The position numbers and the translations under genes are program-made. A stretch of DNA of 64,000 bases from Acidicapsa dinghuensis (GTDB taxonomy: Bacteria > Acidobacteriota > Terriglobia > Terriglobales > Acidobacteriaceae), in NCBI RefSeq assembly GCF_025685685.1, contig NZ_JAGSYH010000001.1:806001-870000 (forward strand), written 5' to 3'. Below are positions 53,387-62,013 of the stretch, one piece after another (within the stretch, counting starts at the first letter, position 1; every line of letters begins with the position of its first letter). The notes beneath the pieces are model-generated. The model ran no database searches. It worked only from the letters and a program-made list of their open reading frames with translations, and had not been told where the DNA came from.

Positions 53387-54499
53387 ATGAGTGACCTGCA
53401 TCAGATCCTGCCCCTTTGGCGCGAGCTCTCCAGCTCCGGGCAGGACTACGTGCTCGCAACGGTCGTGCAGGTCGATGGCTCCGGCTACCGCAAACCCGGC
53501 GCTCGCATGATCGTCACTGCAGATGGCCAGCACGTAGGCACCATCAGCGGAGGATGCCTCGAAGCCGAAGTAGCCCGAAAAGCCTTCTGGTACACCCAGT
53601 CCGGCCCCGTCCTGCGCCAATACTCCACCCACCCCGACGATGGTGATGTTCCTTACGGCATGGGCTGTGGAGGCATAATTCACGTCTTCCTCGAACGCAG
53701 CGTCACCGCCAACGCCGTCATGGAGCAAATCGCCCACCGCTTCAACTCACGCGAGCCTCTCGCCATTGCCACAATCCTCGATGGAGACAACACCAGTCAG
53801 CGAGCCTTCTGGCCCGATGACACCATCGAGCAGGATTGGAATACAGGCGTAGCCAACCTCGCTTACGAGAGTTTTCTAAACCGTCATACCTTCTGCACCA
53901 ATATCGAAAATGAAGGTCAAACCGTCAGGGTTTTCGTCGAGTGGTTACCGGCCCGCACAGGCCTCTTCGTCTTCGGCGCAGGAGACGACGCAATTCCGCT
54001 CGTTAAGTTCGCCTGCCAGATGGGCTGGTTCATTACCGTCCTCGACGGACGCGCGCATCTCGCCACACGGGTTCGTTTCCCCGAAGCGCACGAAGTATAC
54101 GCTCCCACCCCTGACATCCTGTCCAGCCTCACAACCCGCCCGGGTGACACTGCCGCTCTACTCACGCACAGCCTTGAACAAGACACATGCGCGCTCAGCT
54201 TCGCGCTGGACCAGAACCTCGCTTACATCGGTGTACTAGGCCCTCGACGCCGCACGGAGCAGATCCTTGCCACTCTTGCCGCTGAACGCTCCGGATCGGC
54301 ATCGATTGAAGATCGCGTTGCCTTCTGGATGCACCGCCTGCATGCACCGATGGGGCTCGACCTCGGCGGCAACACACCGGCAGACATCGCACTTGCAGCG
54401 ATAGCGGAAATTCAGCAATGCCTGAGCCACACTACCGGCAAGTCATTGAGTGAACTGCGATCAAATGCCCAGGCCGCTCGCATGGAAGCATCTGCGTGA
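53387..54499 (+). CDS. XdhC/CoxI family Mo-cofactor maturation protein
   Basis: A 370-aa chaperone of the family that inserts and sulfurates Mo cofactor for hydroxylases (E. coli PaoD, XdhC). The N-terminal half has ATVVQVDGSGYRKPGARMIV and ISGGCLEAEV; the C-terminal half is a Rossmann-like domain (LFVFGAGDDAIPLVKFACQMGW, ...LDGRAHLATR, YIGVLGPRRRTEQIL). It ends the Pao-like operon, 64 bases after PaoC. It could also serve the XDH at 15 kb. A 9-bp palindrome lies just after the stop. Confidence 0.93.
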   Translation: MSDLHQILPLWRELSSSGQDYVLATVVQVDGSGYRKPGARMIVTADGQHVGTISGGCLEAEVARKAFWYTQSGPVLRQYSTHPDDGDVPYGMGCGGIIHVFLERSVTANAVMEQIAHRFNSREPLAIATILDGDNTSQRAFWPDDTIEQDWNTGVANLAYESFLNRHTFCTNIENEGQTVRVFVEWLPARTGLFVFGAGDDAIPLVKFACQMGWFITVLDGRAHLATRVRFPEAHEVYAPTPDILSSLTTRPGDTAALLTHSLEQDTCALSFALDQNLAYIGVLGPRRRTEQILATLAAERSGSASIEDRVAFWMHRLHAPMGLDLGGNTPADIALAAIAEIQQCLSHTTGKSLSELRSNAQAARMEASA

Positions 54500-54505
54500 A
54501 GCACA

Positions 54506-54526
54506 TCATGCATGAAACATGCATGA
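54506..54526. terminator. Hairpin between XdhC-like and TPR genes
   Basis: TCATGCATG / CATGCATGA with an AAA loop is a perfect 9-bp stem between convergent stops (54499 and 54540). No T run, so it may act as a bidirectional block. Confidence 0.5.
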
Positions 54527-54539
54527 ATCTTCCGTCGCG

Positions 54540-55373
54540 CTATTGCCTCATCTTCTGTTCGCTCAACAGCTCCCGGAAGCCCTCAAAGTTATGCAGCGTG
54601 GCAAACTCCTTATCCGACAGTATCTTCCTGCGGTCGGCAAACCCTTCATCAATCGCCATCCGCAGATATTCCACCGCCCGATCGTTCATGCCAACCTTGG
54701 CATAACTTTTTGCGAGATAGAAGTTCATAGCCCCACGTTGCATGGCAGGCGTAGGATCGCCAACCCGTAACACGTGCATCCGCTCAAATACCTCGGGATC
54801 GAGTGAAAGTGCTTGCTGATAGCACACCCATCCCTTGCTGAAATCGTGCTTGGCCAGCATATCCGTCCCGAGATTTTTGTAAATCAGCGCGGAGTCCGGT
54901 CGAAGCTTGAGCGCCTTTCGATACATGTGCTCTGCGTGACGATAGTCTTTCAGCGAGTAATAGATTGACCCCAGGTTATTCAGCGCATCCGCGTTGTGCG
55001 GATCGAGCTTGATTGCCCGCTCATAGCTCTTGCGCGCATCCTGCTCCAGTAGCAGTTGTTGTTGTGCAATGCCAATCTGGTTCCAGGTCTTTGCCGTCCG
55101 GGGCTCAACCTGCAGATACTCCGCAAGCGCTGCCTGATACTCCCGCCGAACCATCAGTAGATCCGCCATCTCCTGATGCGAAAGCTTTGGAACAGGTGTC
55201 GGTGATGCAGTAACCGAGCTGGCCGGCTTGACCGCCACGGAAACCTGAACTTCCGAGGCCCCCTGAGCGTCGATCTGCGTGGAGAGGGGAATTATCAGCA
55301 TGAGGGCTGGAAACATCGTGCGTACAAGGTGCCGCCAGTTGTGCTTTCCAAATCCCGATTGCAGGTGAGTCAT
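54540..55373 (-). CDS. Secreted TPR-repeat protein
   Basis: A 277-aa protein with a hydrophobic N-terminus (FPALMLIIPLSTQIDA) and at least four tetratricopeptide repeats from residue ~95 (TWNQIGIAQQQLLLEQDARKSYERAI, ALNNLGSIYYSLKDYRHAEHMYRKAL, LIYKNLGTDMLAKHDFSKGWVCYQQAL). The end contains a further helical pair. Typical scaffold for periplasmic protein contacts; partner unknown. The coding strand faces the Pao-like operon. Confidence 0.85.
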   Translation of the reverse strand: MTHLQSGFGKHNWRHLVRTMFPALMLIIPLSTQIDAQGASEVQVSVAVKPASSVTASPTPVPKLSHQEMADLLMVRREYQAALAEYLQVEPRTAKTWNQIGIAQQQLLLEQDARKSYERAIKLDPHNADALNNLGSIYYSLKDYRHAEHMYRKALKLRPDSALIYKNLGTDMLAKHDFSKGWVCYQQALSLDPEVFERMHVLRVGDPTPAMQRGAMNFYLAKSYAKVGMNDRAVEYLRMAIDEGFADRRKILSDKEFATLHNFEGFRELLSEQKMRQ

Positions 55374-55573
55374 ATTACGTCACCCCGCACCGCCTGGGCC
55401 TGTTGCCTCTTGTTTCATTTCGATAAAGCGGTCAGTCAGGCAGCGCATCGGCAGTCAAATTGAAATGACCACCAATCTTTGCCGGAAATTTTGACAGTTC
55501 TGGATTCCATCGTCAAGCTGTTATGCCCCGAAAAGTACACCGGCTCTCCACTTCCAGCACCAATTTCGCAACA

Positions 55574-56494
55574 TTATGCACTATGCGGCTTTGGCTTTGT
55601 GCCGGTTTCCGGTCCTGCGGTCCCACGCGTGGCTACTTCCAGAAAAGCGTGTTCCGCACGCGTCAAACGCTTGTCTTTGAGGCATATCAGCCCAAGCTCA
55701 CGATATACATGCATTCCACTGACTCGAACCGTCTTCAGCTCTCCAGCAGCCACATCGTGGGCCACATTGGCCTGCGGCAGAAATCCAACGCCGATTCCGG
55801 CCGCGATCAACCGCTTCAGCAACTCACTCGACTCCAGTTCCATCGCGATACGCGGTCTCGCATCTTTGCTCTGAAAAAACTGGTCGATCTTCTGCCTCTG
55901 GCTTCCCTGCCGCGTCATCAGCAGGGGAAATTGCATGATTTGATCGAGTTCGACCGAACTCGTCAGCGCCAGTGGATGCGAAGCCGGAGCCACCAGCACC
56001 ACTTCATCTCGGTGAATGGCATGCACCATCAGCCGATTATCCCGCACTGGCAATGACACAATTCCGAAATCCACTTCACGGTTAACGATCGACTCCAGCG
56101 TGCGCGTGCGTTCCGCTCGCACAATGCTAAGTTGCACTCGGCTGTATAGCTTCTTGAACTCAGCAAACACCTGCGGCAGCACATACAAACTCGCCGCCTC
56201 GCTTGTACTCACCGAAAGCACGCCGCGCGGCGAACGATACAGCTCGCTGATACCAGCGAAGATATGGCTCTGGCACTGCAGGCAATGCTCTGCAAACGGC
56301 TCAAATAGCCGTCCCGCAGCAGTCATGCTGACTTTGCCGCCCTCACGATCGAAGAGACGCGCTCCCACCTCAGTCTCAAGTGATCGAATCTGCGCCGAAA
56401 TCGCTGGTTGCGTTATGCCCAACTGGCTGGCCGCGCGCGAAAAACTCTTCAGGCGACTCACCAGCTGAAACGTTCTAAGCTGTTCAAAATCCAT
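55574..56494 (-). CDS. LysR-family transcriptional regulator
   Basis: A 306-aa LTTR. The winged HTH is clear: FEQLRTFQLVSRLKSFSRAASQLGITQPAISAQIRSLE at residues 3-40 region, and the effector domain from about 90 (VLSVSTSEAASLYVLPQVFAEF). It is close to CysB/CbbR-like members (GITQPAISAQI). The target cannot be told; the nearest catabolic genes are the Pao-like operon 1 kb upstream. No clear T-N11-A box was confirmed. Confidence 0.92.
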   Translation of the reverse strand: MDFEQLRTFQLVSRLKSFSRAASQLGITQPAISAQIRSLETEVGARLFDREGGKVSMTAAGRLFEPFAEHCLQCQSHIFAGISELYRSPRGVLSVSTSEAASLYVLPQVFAEFKKLYSRVQLSIVRAERTRTLESIVNREVDFGIVSLPVRDNRLMVHAIHRDEVVLVAPASHPLALTSSVELDQIMQFPLLMTRQGSQRQKIDQFFQSKDARPRIAMELESSELLKRLIAAGIGVGFLPQANVAHDVAAGELKTVRVSGMHVYRELGLICLKDKRLTRAEHAFLEVATRGTAGPETGTKPKPHSA

Positions 56495-56643
56495 GTGGGT
56501 CGTCGGATCTGCTCTATCTATGAGGCTGCTTTCAAGTTATGTGTAGCCAATCATAAACCAGATCGCCGCCAAAAGAATGGAATCGGCGCTCACGCCCGCC
56601 GACTCCCCGCGCTGCGCGCTCTATCGCTCTTTACTTATAGGCT

Positions 56644-58128
56644 TCATTTATAGGTTTCGATGAGCGCTTTCAACTGCCTCACCGTTCGCCGGATATGATC
56701 TCGCGGCGTGCTGCCGAATCCGAGCACGAATCCCTGCTTCGGATGGTCTCCCATGTATGACGGAGAAAGCGGCCACAGCCACAATCGCTCCTTCGCCGCG
56801 CGTTGAGCAATCTCCACATCCGCAACTCCACCGGGAAAAGTCACCGCCAGGTGCATCCCCGCCTCGACGCCGTGAATCTCAACCGCCCCGCCAAATTCCT
56901 CGCGCACGCTGTCAGCCAGAATCGTGCGCTTTTCCCCGTACAACTGGCGCATCTTGCGCAAATGCCGCGCGAAGTGCCCCTCGGTAATGACGTCGGTCAG
57001 CACTTCCTGATACAGATACGGCGGAAAAATATCCATCAGATGACGCACAGCAACAAAGCGCTGCACCAAATCCTCCGGAATCACAATGTAGCCCAGCCGC
57101 AGCGAGGCAAACAGCACTTTGCTGAATGTCCCGATATAAATCACCCGCGAATTCACATCCAGCCCATGCAGCGACGCAATCGGCAGGCTCTCATACCGGT
57201 ATTCGCTGTCATAGTCGTCTTCAATGATCCAGGCCCCCGCCTGCTGCGCCCAGTTCAGCAACTGCAACCGCCGCGAGGCGCTCATCGTCGATCCCAGTGG
57301 ATACTGATGCGATGGCGTTACAAACGCGGCTCGCGCCTTGCGATTCTTAGCCATCCCCGCATTCACATCCAATCCCTCGCGATCCACCGGAACCGGTATC
57401 AACTTGCAGCCCGCCGCCAGCAGCACATTGCGTTCCAGCCGATAGCCAGGTTCCTCAATCCATACCGGATCTCCCGGATCGAAAAGCACACGAGCTGTAA
57501 TATCCAGCGCCTGCTGCGAACCGGAAACAATCATCACCTGGTCCGCCTCGCACTTCACGCCTCGCGCGCTGCGCAGATACTCCGCAATCGCCTTGCGAAA
57601 GCGCTCCGTACCCATGGGATCGATGTGATGGATTGCATTCAGTTGCGGGTTCTTCGTATGCCGCGCCACCAACGAAGACCAGATCGTAAACGGAAACTCC
57701 TCGATCGCAGGCTGGTGCACTCCAAACGCGCCCCATCCACGAATCGCTGCATGGTACTCAAAATCTGGATACTGCAACGACCGACGCGAGACGCTGCGCG
57801 GCCCCGACGGCTCGCGTGTAGGCTCCTTCGGCGGCAGCGATACCGACATCTTCTGCTCTGGTAGCGACGTCGATACAAATGTTCCCGATCCGACACGGCT
57901 CTCGAAATATCCTTCCGCCAGCAGTTGCGCATACGCATTCAATACCGGAAACCGCGACACATGCATCTCCGCCGCGAGTTCCCTGCTCGACGGTATCTGC
58001 TGCCCCGGCCTTAGATCCCGGCGCAGAATCGCAGACCGGAATCCGTCATAGATTTGCCGGTGCAGCGGTACCTTTGCGTTGCGATCGATCGAAAATACTG
58101 GGAGCAATCCAGACGCTATTCGATTCAC
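56644..58128 (-). CDS. MocR-type (GntR-HTH/aminotransferase) regulator
   Basis: PdxR/MocR-family regulator with a GntR winged helix (residues ~12-80, PLHRQIYDGFRSAILRRDLRPGQQIPSSRELAAEMHVSR) fused to a fold-type I aminotransferase domain that binds PLP (Lys in IGTFSKVLFASLRLGY near 305). I choose GTG 58128 (494 aa) because a -10 TATAAT at 58140-58135 lies 6 bases away, so a leaderless mRNA starting at this GTG is likely; a longer frame to 58185 would extend beyond the promoter. No PLP-synthesis gene is next to it. Confidence 0.88.
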   Translation of the reverse strand: MNRIASGLLPVFSIDRNAKVPLHRQIYDGFRSAILRRDLRPGQQIPSSRELAAEMHVSRFPVLNAYAQLLAEGYFESRVGSGTFVSTSLPEQKMSVSLPPKEPTREPSGPRSVSRRSLQYPDFEYHAAIRGWGAFGVHQPAIEEFPFTIWSSLVARHTKNPQLNAIHHIDPMGTERFRKAIAEYLRSARGVKCEADQVMIVSGSQQALDITARVLFDPGDPVWIEEPGYRLERNVLLAAGCKLIPVPVDREGLDVNAGMAKNRKARAAFVTPSHQYPLGSTMSASRRLQLLNWAQQAGAWIIEDDYDSEYRYESLPIASLHGLDVNSRVIYIGTFSKVLFASLRLGYIVIPEDLVQRFVAVRHLMDIFPPYLYQEVLTDVITEGHFARHLRKMRQLYGEKRTILADSVREEFGGAVEIHGVEAGMHLAVTFPGGVADVEIAQRAAKERLWLWPLSPSYMGDHPKQGFVLGFGSTPRDHIRRTVRQLKALIETYK

Positions 58129-58134
58129 ACCGCC

Positions 58135-58162
58135 ATTATAGTGGTCAGAGCTCCCCCGCCAA
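58135..58162 (-). promoter_or_regulatory. Promoter of the MocR gene (leaderless)
   Basis: Minus strand TTGGCG (58162-58157), 16-base spacer and TATAAT (58140-58135). Transcription should start at or next to the GTG at 58128, 7 bases on. Read by eye. Confidence 0.6.
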
Positions 58163-58212
58163 ACTAAGCTAGCCAGAATAGCCACTCAAATCCCTTTGCA
58201 AACCTCCTCTTT

Positions 58213-59181
58213 TTAACCCACCGGAACCAGCGCCAGAGCAGGCAGTTCTTCTTTCGGCGCATGTTCAAGCGTCACCGCCGTTGGCGTAGCTCCCAGATGA
58301 TGCGTCTGTTCGCTCGACACAAACTGCACCAGCCCATGCTTCTGATCAAACGTGAGCACAAACCCCTGCATCGCGCTCGATCCTAGATTGGCCAGCGGAA
58401 ACGCCGATTCAATCTCCACAAACGGTCGCGAAAACACATAGTCTCCCAGATGCACATCCCCTGCAAGCTGCGCGGACCTGAGCACAAATCGTGTTGATAA
58501 CGACTCGGCAAATCCAAACAGAGTCGGATCCATGCCAAACTTCAGTCTCGACGCAAACGCATCCGGTATGCTCAGCCCCGTTCCTCCCGAGTCGATCTGC
58601 GCCTGCATCTCGAGATCGCTTATCTTCAGCGAAATGATCGGAATTCCGTACGGTGTCTGGAACGGTAAAACGGAACCGCCGGCATCCTGTGCGATAGCTC
58701 CCTCTGAGAGCGAAAGCTGCCGGTGCGGATAATCCAGCGTCAACAGATACTGGCGAAACAATCCAAATCCCAGCAGTCCGTCACAGCTTCCATCCGCCTG
58801 ACTCAGCGCATGTCTGACAGCCCGGACTCCCTTAAACTCGACACCCGCCACATTGAGCGTCTCAATCGCAACCACCGACACGTGCTGCCCGCCCTGATGA
58901 CTGGGATCTGTGAGATGCACCGCTCCAACGACTGGCAGATGCAAATCATCCGCCAGCGCACTTGAAACAAACGCCTCTCCCGCCGTCCCGGTATCGACAA
59001 TGAAACGGTAAGGTCCTTTACCGTTGACCATCACCTGAACAAAAGGCTTGTCGTGAGTGAGTTCAAATGAGGTGACATGCAAGACATTCTGCGTGGCGAA
59101 AACAGGCACACCGCACAACATCGCAGTAACGCTCCACCACAAGCAGTTCAGCATTTGCTTCCAGACCGCGTGAGTCGGCAT
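58213..59181 (-). CDS. Retropepsin-like aspartyl protease, two DTG-type sites
   Basis: A 322-aa protein with a hydrophobic N-terminus (LWWSVTAMLCGVPVFA) acting as signal peptide or anchor. Two Asp-containing motifs, FIVDTGTAGEAFV near residue 62 and AQIDSGGTGLSIP near 182, sit in two similar halves, so a pepsin-like bilobal active site can form within one chain. The C-terminal lobe ends with LGSSAMQGFVLTFDQKHG. This kind is widespread in Acidobacteriota; its role is unknown. It lies upstream of the MocR gene on the same strand. ATG 59181 is chosen from the signal-like start; the frame extends to 59196. Confidence 0.8.
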   Translation of the reverse strand: MPTHAVWKQMLNCLWWSVTAMLCGVPVFATQNVLHVTSFELTHDKPFVQVMVNGKGPYRFIVDTGTAGEAFVSSALADDLHLPVVGAVHLTDPSHQGGQHVSVVAIETLNVAGVEFKGVRAVRHALSQADGSCDGLLGFGLFRQYLLTLDYPHRQLSLSEGAIAQDAGGSVLPFQTPYGIPIISLKISDLEMQAQIDSGGTGLSIPDAFASRLKFGMDPTLFGFAESLSTRFVLRSAQLAGDVHLGDYVFSRPFVEIESAFPLANLGSSAMQGFVLTFDQKHGLVQFVSSEQTHHLGATPTAVTLEHAPKEELPALALVPVG

Positions 59182-59453
59182 CGCGCACCATCCCACCTGC
59201 GGAACGCGCCCTCCCTGCTACATGTTCGGCTCTGCCAGGAGACCAATCAGACTGGTTACCAGCGCAATTGCGCCTCAAAAGGCAACCACGATCTCTTCAT
59301 GCGCAGTTAGGGCTTCCGACGCTCCGCTCGCACCGCCGCCGTCCGCAACGGTACATAACCATTGAGCGCCTTGCGGGGCTCAATCAGCCATAACCACTCG
59401 ACCAGCGGTCTGCATAACCAGACCCAAATGCTGCGCCAGATGGACCAGCAATG

Positions 59454-60290
59454 TCAACTTTTCAGCAGCGTTGCAATGTTCGATGACGAGGAAGCCTCCG
59501 CCATAAATCCGAATGTGCCGTCGTCCCGTAGCTCCCGTGCCGCGCGCAGCAAAGCGCCTATCGAAGTGCGAGCAAGCGCGCTTCCAGTGCTCAACCGCTT
59601 CACTCCCAGCTCCGAAAGCCGTCCCCGATTAAGCTTCAGCCCCGGCAGCCCAATCAGCACATTCACTGGCCGATCCACCGACGACACCACCGCGCGAATA
59701 TCCTCTTCCGATACGATTCCCGGCGCATAAAGCACATCTGCCCCTGCCTCCTGAAAAGCCTGCAACCGCCTGATCGTATCTCCGAGATCAGGCCTGCCGT
59801 TCAAATAGTTCTCAGCCCGCGCCGTCAGCATGAACGGAAAATCCAGCGAGCGCGCAGCCTCCGCCGCGGCCCGCACACGCTCCACCGCCAACTCAATGGG
59901 ATAAATCGGGTCATCCACGCGTCCGGTTGCGTCCTCAATCGATCCTCCGACAGCGCCCGCGCTCGCCACCAGCCTGATCGCCTCGCCGGCAATTTCAGGC
60001 TCGTCACCAAATCCATTCCCAAGATCGCAGCTAACCGGCAACGGAGTTGCTGTTGAGAGCGCGGCAACATGCTCCATCACCAGCTCACGCGGCACCGTGT
60101 TGTCTGCCAGTCCAAGCGTAAAGGCATGCCCTGCGCTCGTCGTTGCCAAAGCCTCAAACCCCATGTGCGCCAGCAGCATCGCCGATCCCACATCCCAGGG
60201 ATTCGGCAGTAGAAACGCCTCATCGCGATAATGCAGATCGCGAAACTTGTGTGCCTTCTCGGCCTGAGTCACCGATATGGATGCGTCCAT
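59454..60290 (-). CDS. Isocitrate lyase/PEP mutase family protein
   Basis: A TIM-barrel protein of the PEP mutase/isocitrate lyase superfamily. Typical features: LPNPWDVGSAMLLAHMGFEALATTSAGHAF near residues 30-60, DLGNGFGDEPE near 85 with metal-binding Asp/Glu, GGSIEDATGR near 120 and RAENYLNGRPDLGDTIRRL near 158 in which the expected D and R/E catalytic residues lie. Members act as 2-methylisocitrate lyases, oxaloacetate or phosphonopyruvate hydrolases; which reaction cannot be decided. The short form starting at ATG 60290 (278 aa) is preferred over the frame start 60308. Divergent from the ABC exporter. Confidence 0.85.
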   Translation of the reverse strand: MDASISVTQAEKAHKFRDLHYRDEAFLLPNPWDVGSAMLLAHMGFEALATTSAGHAFTLGLADNTVPRELVMEHVAALSTATPLPVSCDLGNGFGDEPEIAGEAIRLVASAGAVGGSIEDATGRVDDPIYPIELAVERVRAAAEAARSLDFPFMLTARAENYLNGRPDLGDTIRRLQAFQEAGADVLYAPGIVSEEDIRAVVSSVDRPVNVLIGLPGLKLNRGRLSELGVKRLSTGSALARTSIGALLRAARELRDDGTFGFMAEASSSSNIATLLKS

Positions 60291-60420
60291 GCTCCCACCC
60301 CCGTGCAAGATAAGTGCAACAGCACAGGATAGTCGAGATGCTGCTCCCGCATCTGGAACGCTTCCGCATTACGGACCAGACTTGGTCGTATCCGCACGAA
60401 TCGCCCCATCCCAAGCAGAA

Positions 60421-60449
60421 TTGACAAACTAAACTGAACCGTTCAGTAT
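60421..60449 (+). promoter_or_regulatory. Promoter of the ABC exporter operon
   Basis: TTGACA (60421-60426), a 17-base spacer and CAGTAT (60444-60449). The TetR-type palindrome at 60433-60447 occupies the spacer and -10, so bound repressor would block RNA polymerase. Confidence 0.55.
60433..60447. promoter_or_regulatory. TetR-type operator palindrome
   Basis: ACTGAAC-C-GTTCAGT, a perfect 7-bp inverted repeat with one centre base, just 25 bases before the ABC ATPase start. TGAAC..GTTCA is the common TetR-family half-site, and the last gene of the operon encodes a TetR protein. Confidence 0.65.
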
Positions 60450-60471
60450 TGTTTAAATCAGGAGACCGCTA

Positions 60472-61266
60472 ATGATCCGCGTGCAGAACCTGGTTAAATC
60501 CTTCGGCAACTTCACCGCCGTCAATGACGTCTCTTTCGACGTCGCAGCCGGTGAAATCTTTGCCTTCCTCGGTCCCAACGGTGCAGGCAAAACCACCACC
60601 ATCAAGATGCTCACCACTCTGCTCAGGCCCAACAGTGGCGCCATCGAGCTAGACGGCCTCAATCCAGAAACCCATCAGAATGAAGCGCGCAAGCGCTTCG
60701 GCATTGTCTTCCAGGATCCCAGCCTCGACGGTGAACTGAGCGCGTGGGAAAACATGGAAATCCATGGTGTCCTCTATCACGTTCCCGGAAAAATCCGTCA
60801 CAAACGCGCAGAAGAACTGCTCAAAATCTTCGAGCTGTGGGAGCGGCGCAACGATCAGGTAAAGAAGTTCTCCGGCGGCATGAAGCGTCGCCTCGAAATC
60901 GCCCGTGGCTTCCTTCACACCCCGCGCATTCTCTTCCTCGACGAGCCAACGCTCGGCCTCGACCCGCAAAGCCGCAACCAGCTCTGGTCGCATGTCAAAA
61001 AAGTCAATGAATCCGAGCGCGTCACCGTCTTCCTCACCACCCATTACATGGATGAGGCCGACCGTGTCGCTCACCGCGTCGGCATTATCGATCATGGCAA
61101 GCTCGTCACCGTTGGTACCCCCAAAGCCATCAAGGAACAAACCGGCACGGAAAGTCTCGAAGAGGCATTCCTCGCCTTAACCGGATCGACGATCCGCGAC
61201 GAATCCGCAGGTTCGGCAGACCAGATGCGTCAGTTTGCCCGCATGTGGAGTGGAGGACGGCGATGA
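60472..61266 (+). CDS. DrrA-type ABC transporter ATP-binding protein
   Basis: ATPase of an ABC-2 exporter, 264 aa. Walker [10 protein letters not shown] near residue 34, signature FSGGMKRRLEIA near 130 and Walker B ILFLDEPTLGLDPQ near 150. It belongs to the daunorubicin-resistance DrrA group by the FSGGMKRRLE pattern and C-terminal EAFLALTG. The gene is preceded by an AGGAG site and its stop overlaps the start of the permease (ATGA). TetR control by the palindrome upstream is likely. Substrate is unknown, probably a toxic or hydrophobic compound. Confidence 0.94.
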   Translation: MIRVQNLVKSFGNFTAVNDVSFDVAAGEIFAFLGPNGAGKTTTIKMLTTLLRPNSGAIELDGLNPETHQNEARKRFGIVFQDPSLDGELSAWENMEIHGVLYHVPGKIRHKRAEELLKIFELWERRNDQVKKFSGGMKRRLEIARGFLHTPRILFLDEPTLGLDPQSRNQLWSHVKKVNESERVTVFLTTHYMDEADRVAHRVGIIDHGKLVTVGTPKAIKEQTGTESLEEAFLALTGSTIRDESAGSADQMRQFARMWSGGRR

Positions 61267-62009
61267 GTGCCATCTACATCCTTTGGCTTCGTGAATTGAA
61301 GCGCTACACGCGTTCCCGTGTGCAGTTGGTCGCGTCGCTCGGTCAGCCCATGCTCTATCTGCTTGTGCTCGGCTTTGGCCTCGGCCCTGTCTTCAAGCGC
61401 GCCGGCAACGGCAGCTATCTGCAATTCGTAGCGCCCGGCGTCATCGGTATGACCATTCTCTTCTCCTCCGTCTTCTCCGGCCTCGGCCTTCTCTGGGACC
61501 GCCAGTTCGGCTTCCTCAAAGAGACGCTGGTCGCTCCCGTCTCACGTCTGCAAATCATGATTGGCCGAACCCTCGGCGGCGCAACAGTGGCCATCCTCCA
61601 GGGTCTGCTCGTCGCCGTCATCTGCTTTCTCGCTGGCTTCCGCCCGGTCAATCTCGCATTGGCTCCGCTCGCGATTGTCTTCATGGTGCTCATCGCCATC
61701 GTCTTCGCGGCGCTCGGCGTTGCCATCGGCTCAAGCCTTCAGGACATGCAGGGCTTTCAGCTCATCATGAACTTCCTCGTCCTGCCCATCTACTTCCTCT
61801 CCGGAGCCCTCTTTCCACTCGACGGCCTCGGCAAAATCCTCAGCCTCGTCACCTCGCTCGACCCGCTCTCCTACGGAGTAGACGGCATGCGTGCCGTGCT
61901 GCTCAACCTCACCCACTTCGGTGCTGCAATAGACGTCATCGTTCTCGCCATCGTCGGCTCCATTCTTCTTGTCATCGGAGCATGGCGATTCTCTAAGATA
62001 GAGATATAG
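61263..62009 (+). CDS. ABC-2 type permease (DrrB-like)
   Basis: A 248-aa permease with six hydrophobic segments, for example PMLYLLVLGFGLGPVF and FLVLPIYFLSGALFPLDGL. The pattern LSGALFPLDGLG is typical of the ABC-2/DrrB group. ATG 61263 overlaps the ATPase stop. The TetR gene starts 4 bases after its stop, so all three genes form one operon. Confidence 0.93.
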   Translation: MSAIYILWLRELKRYTRSRVQLVASLGQPMLYLLVLGFGLGPVFKRAGNGSYLQFVAPGVIGMTILFSSVFSGLGLLWDRQFGFLKETLVAPVSRLQIMIGRTLGGATVAILQGLLVAVICFLAGFRPVNLALAPLAIVFMVLIAIVFAALGVAIGSSLQDMQGFQLIMNFLVLPIYFLSGALFPLDGLGKILSLVTSLDPLSYGVDGMRAVLLNLTHFGAAIDVIVLAIVGSILLVIGAWRFSKIEI

Positions 62010-62013
62010 GCAC

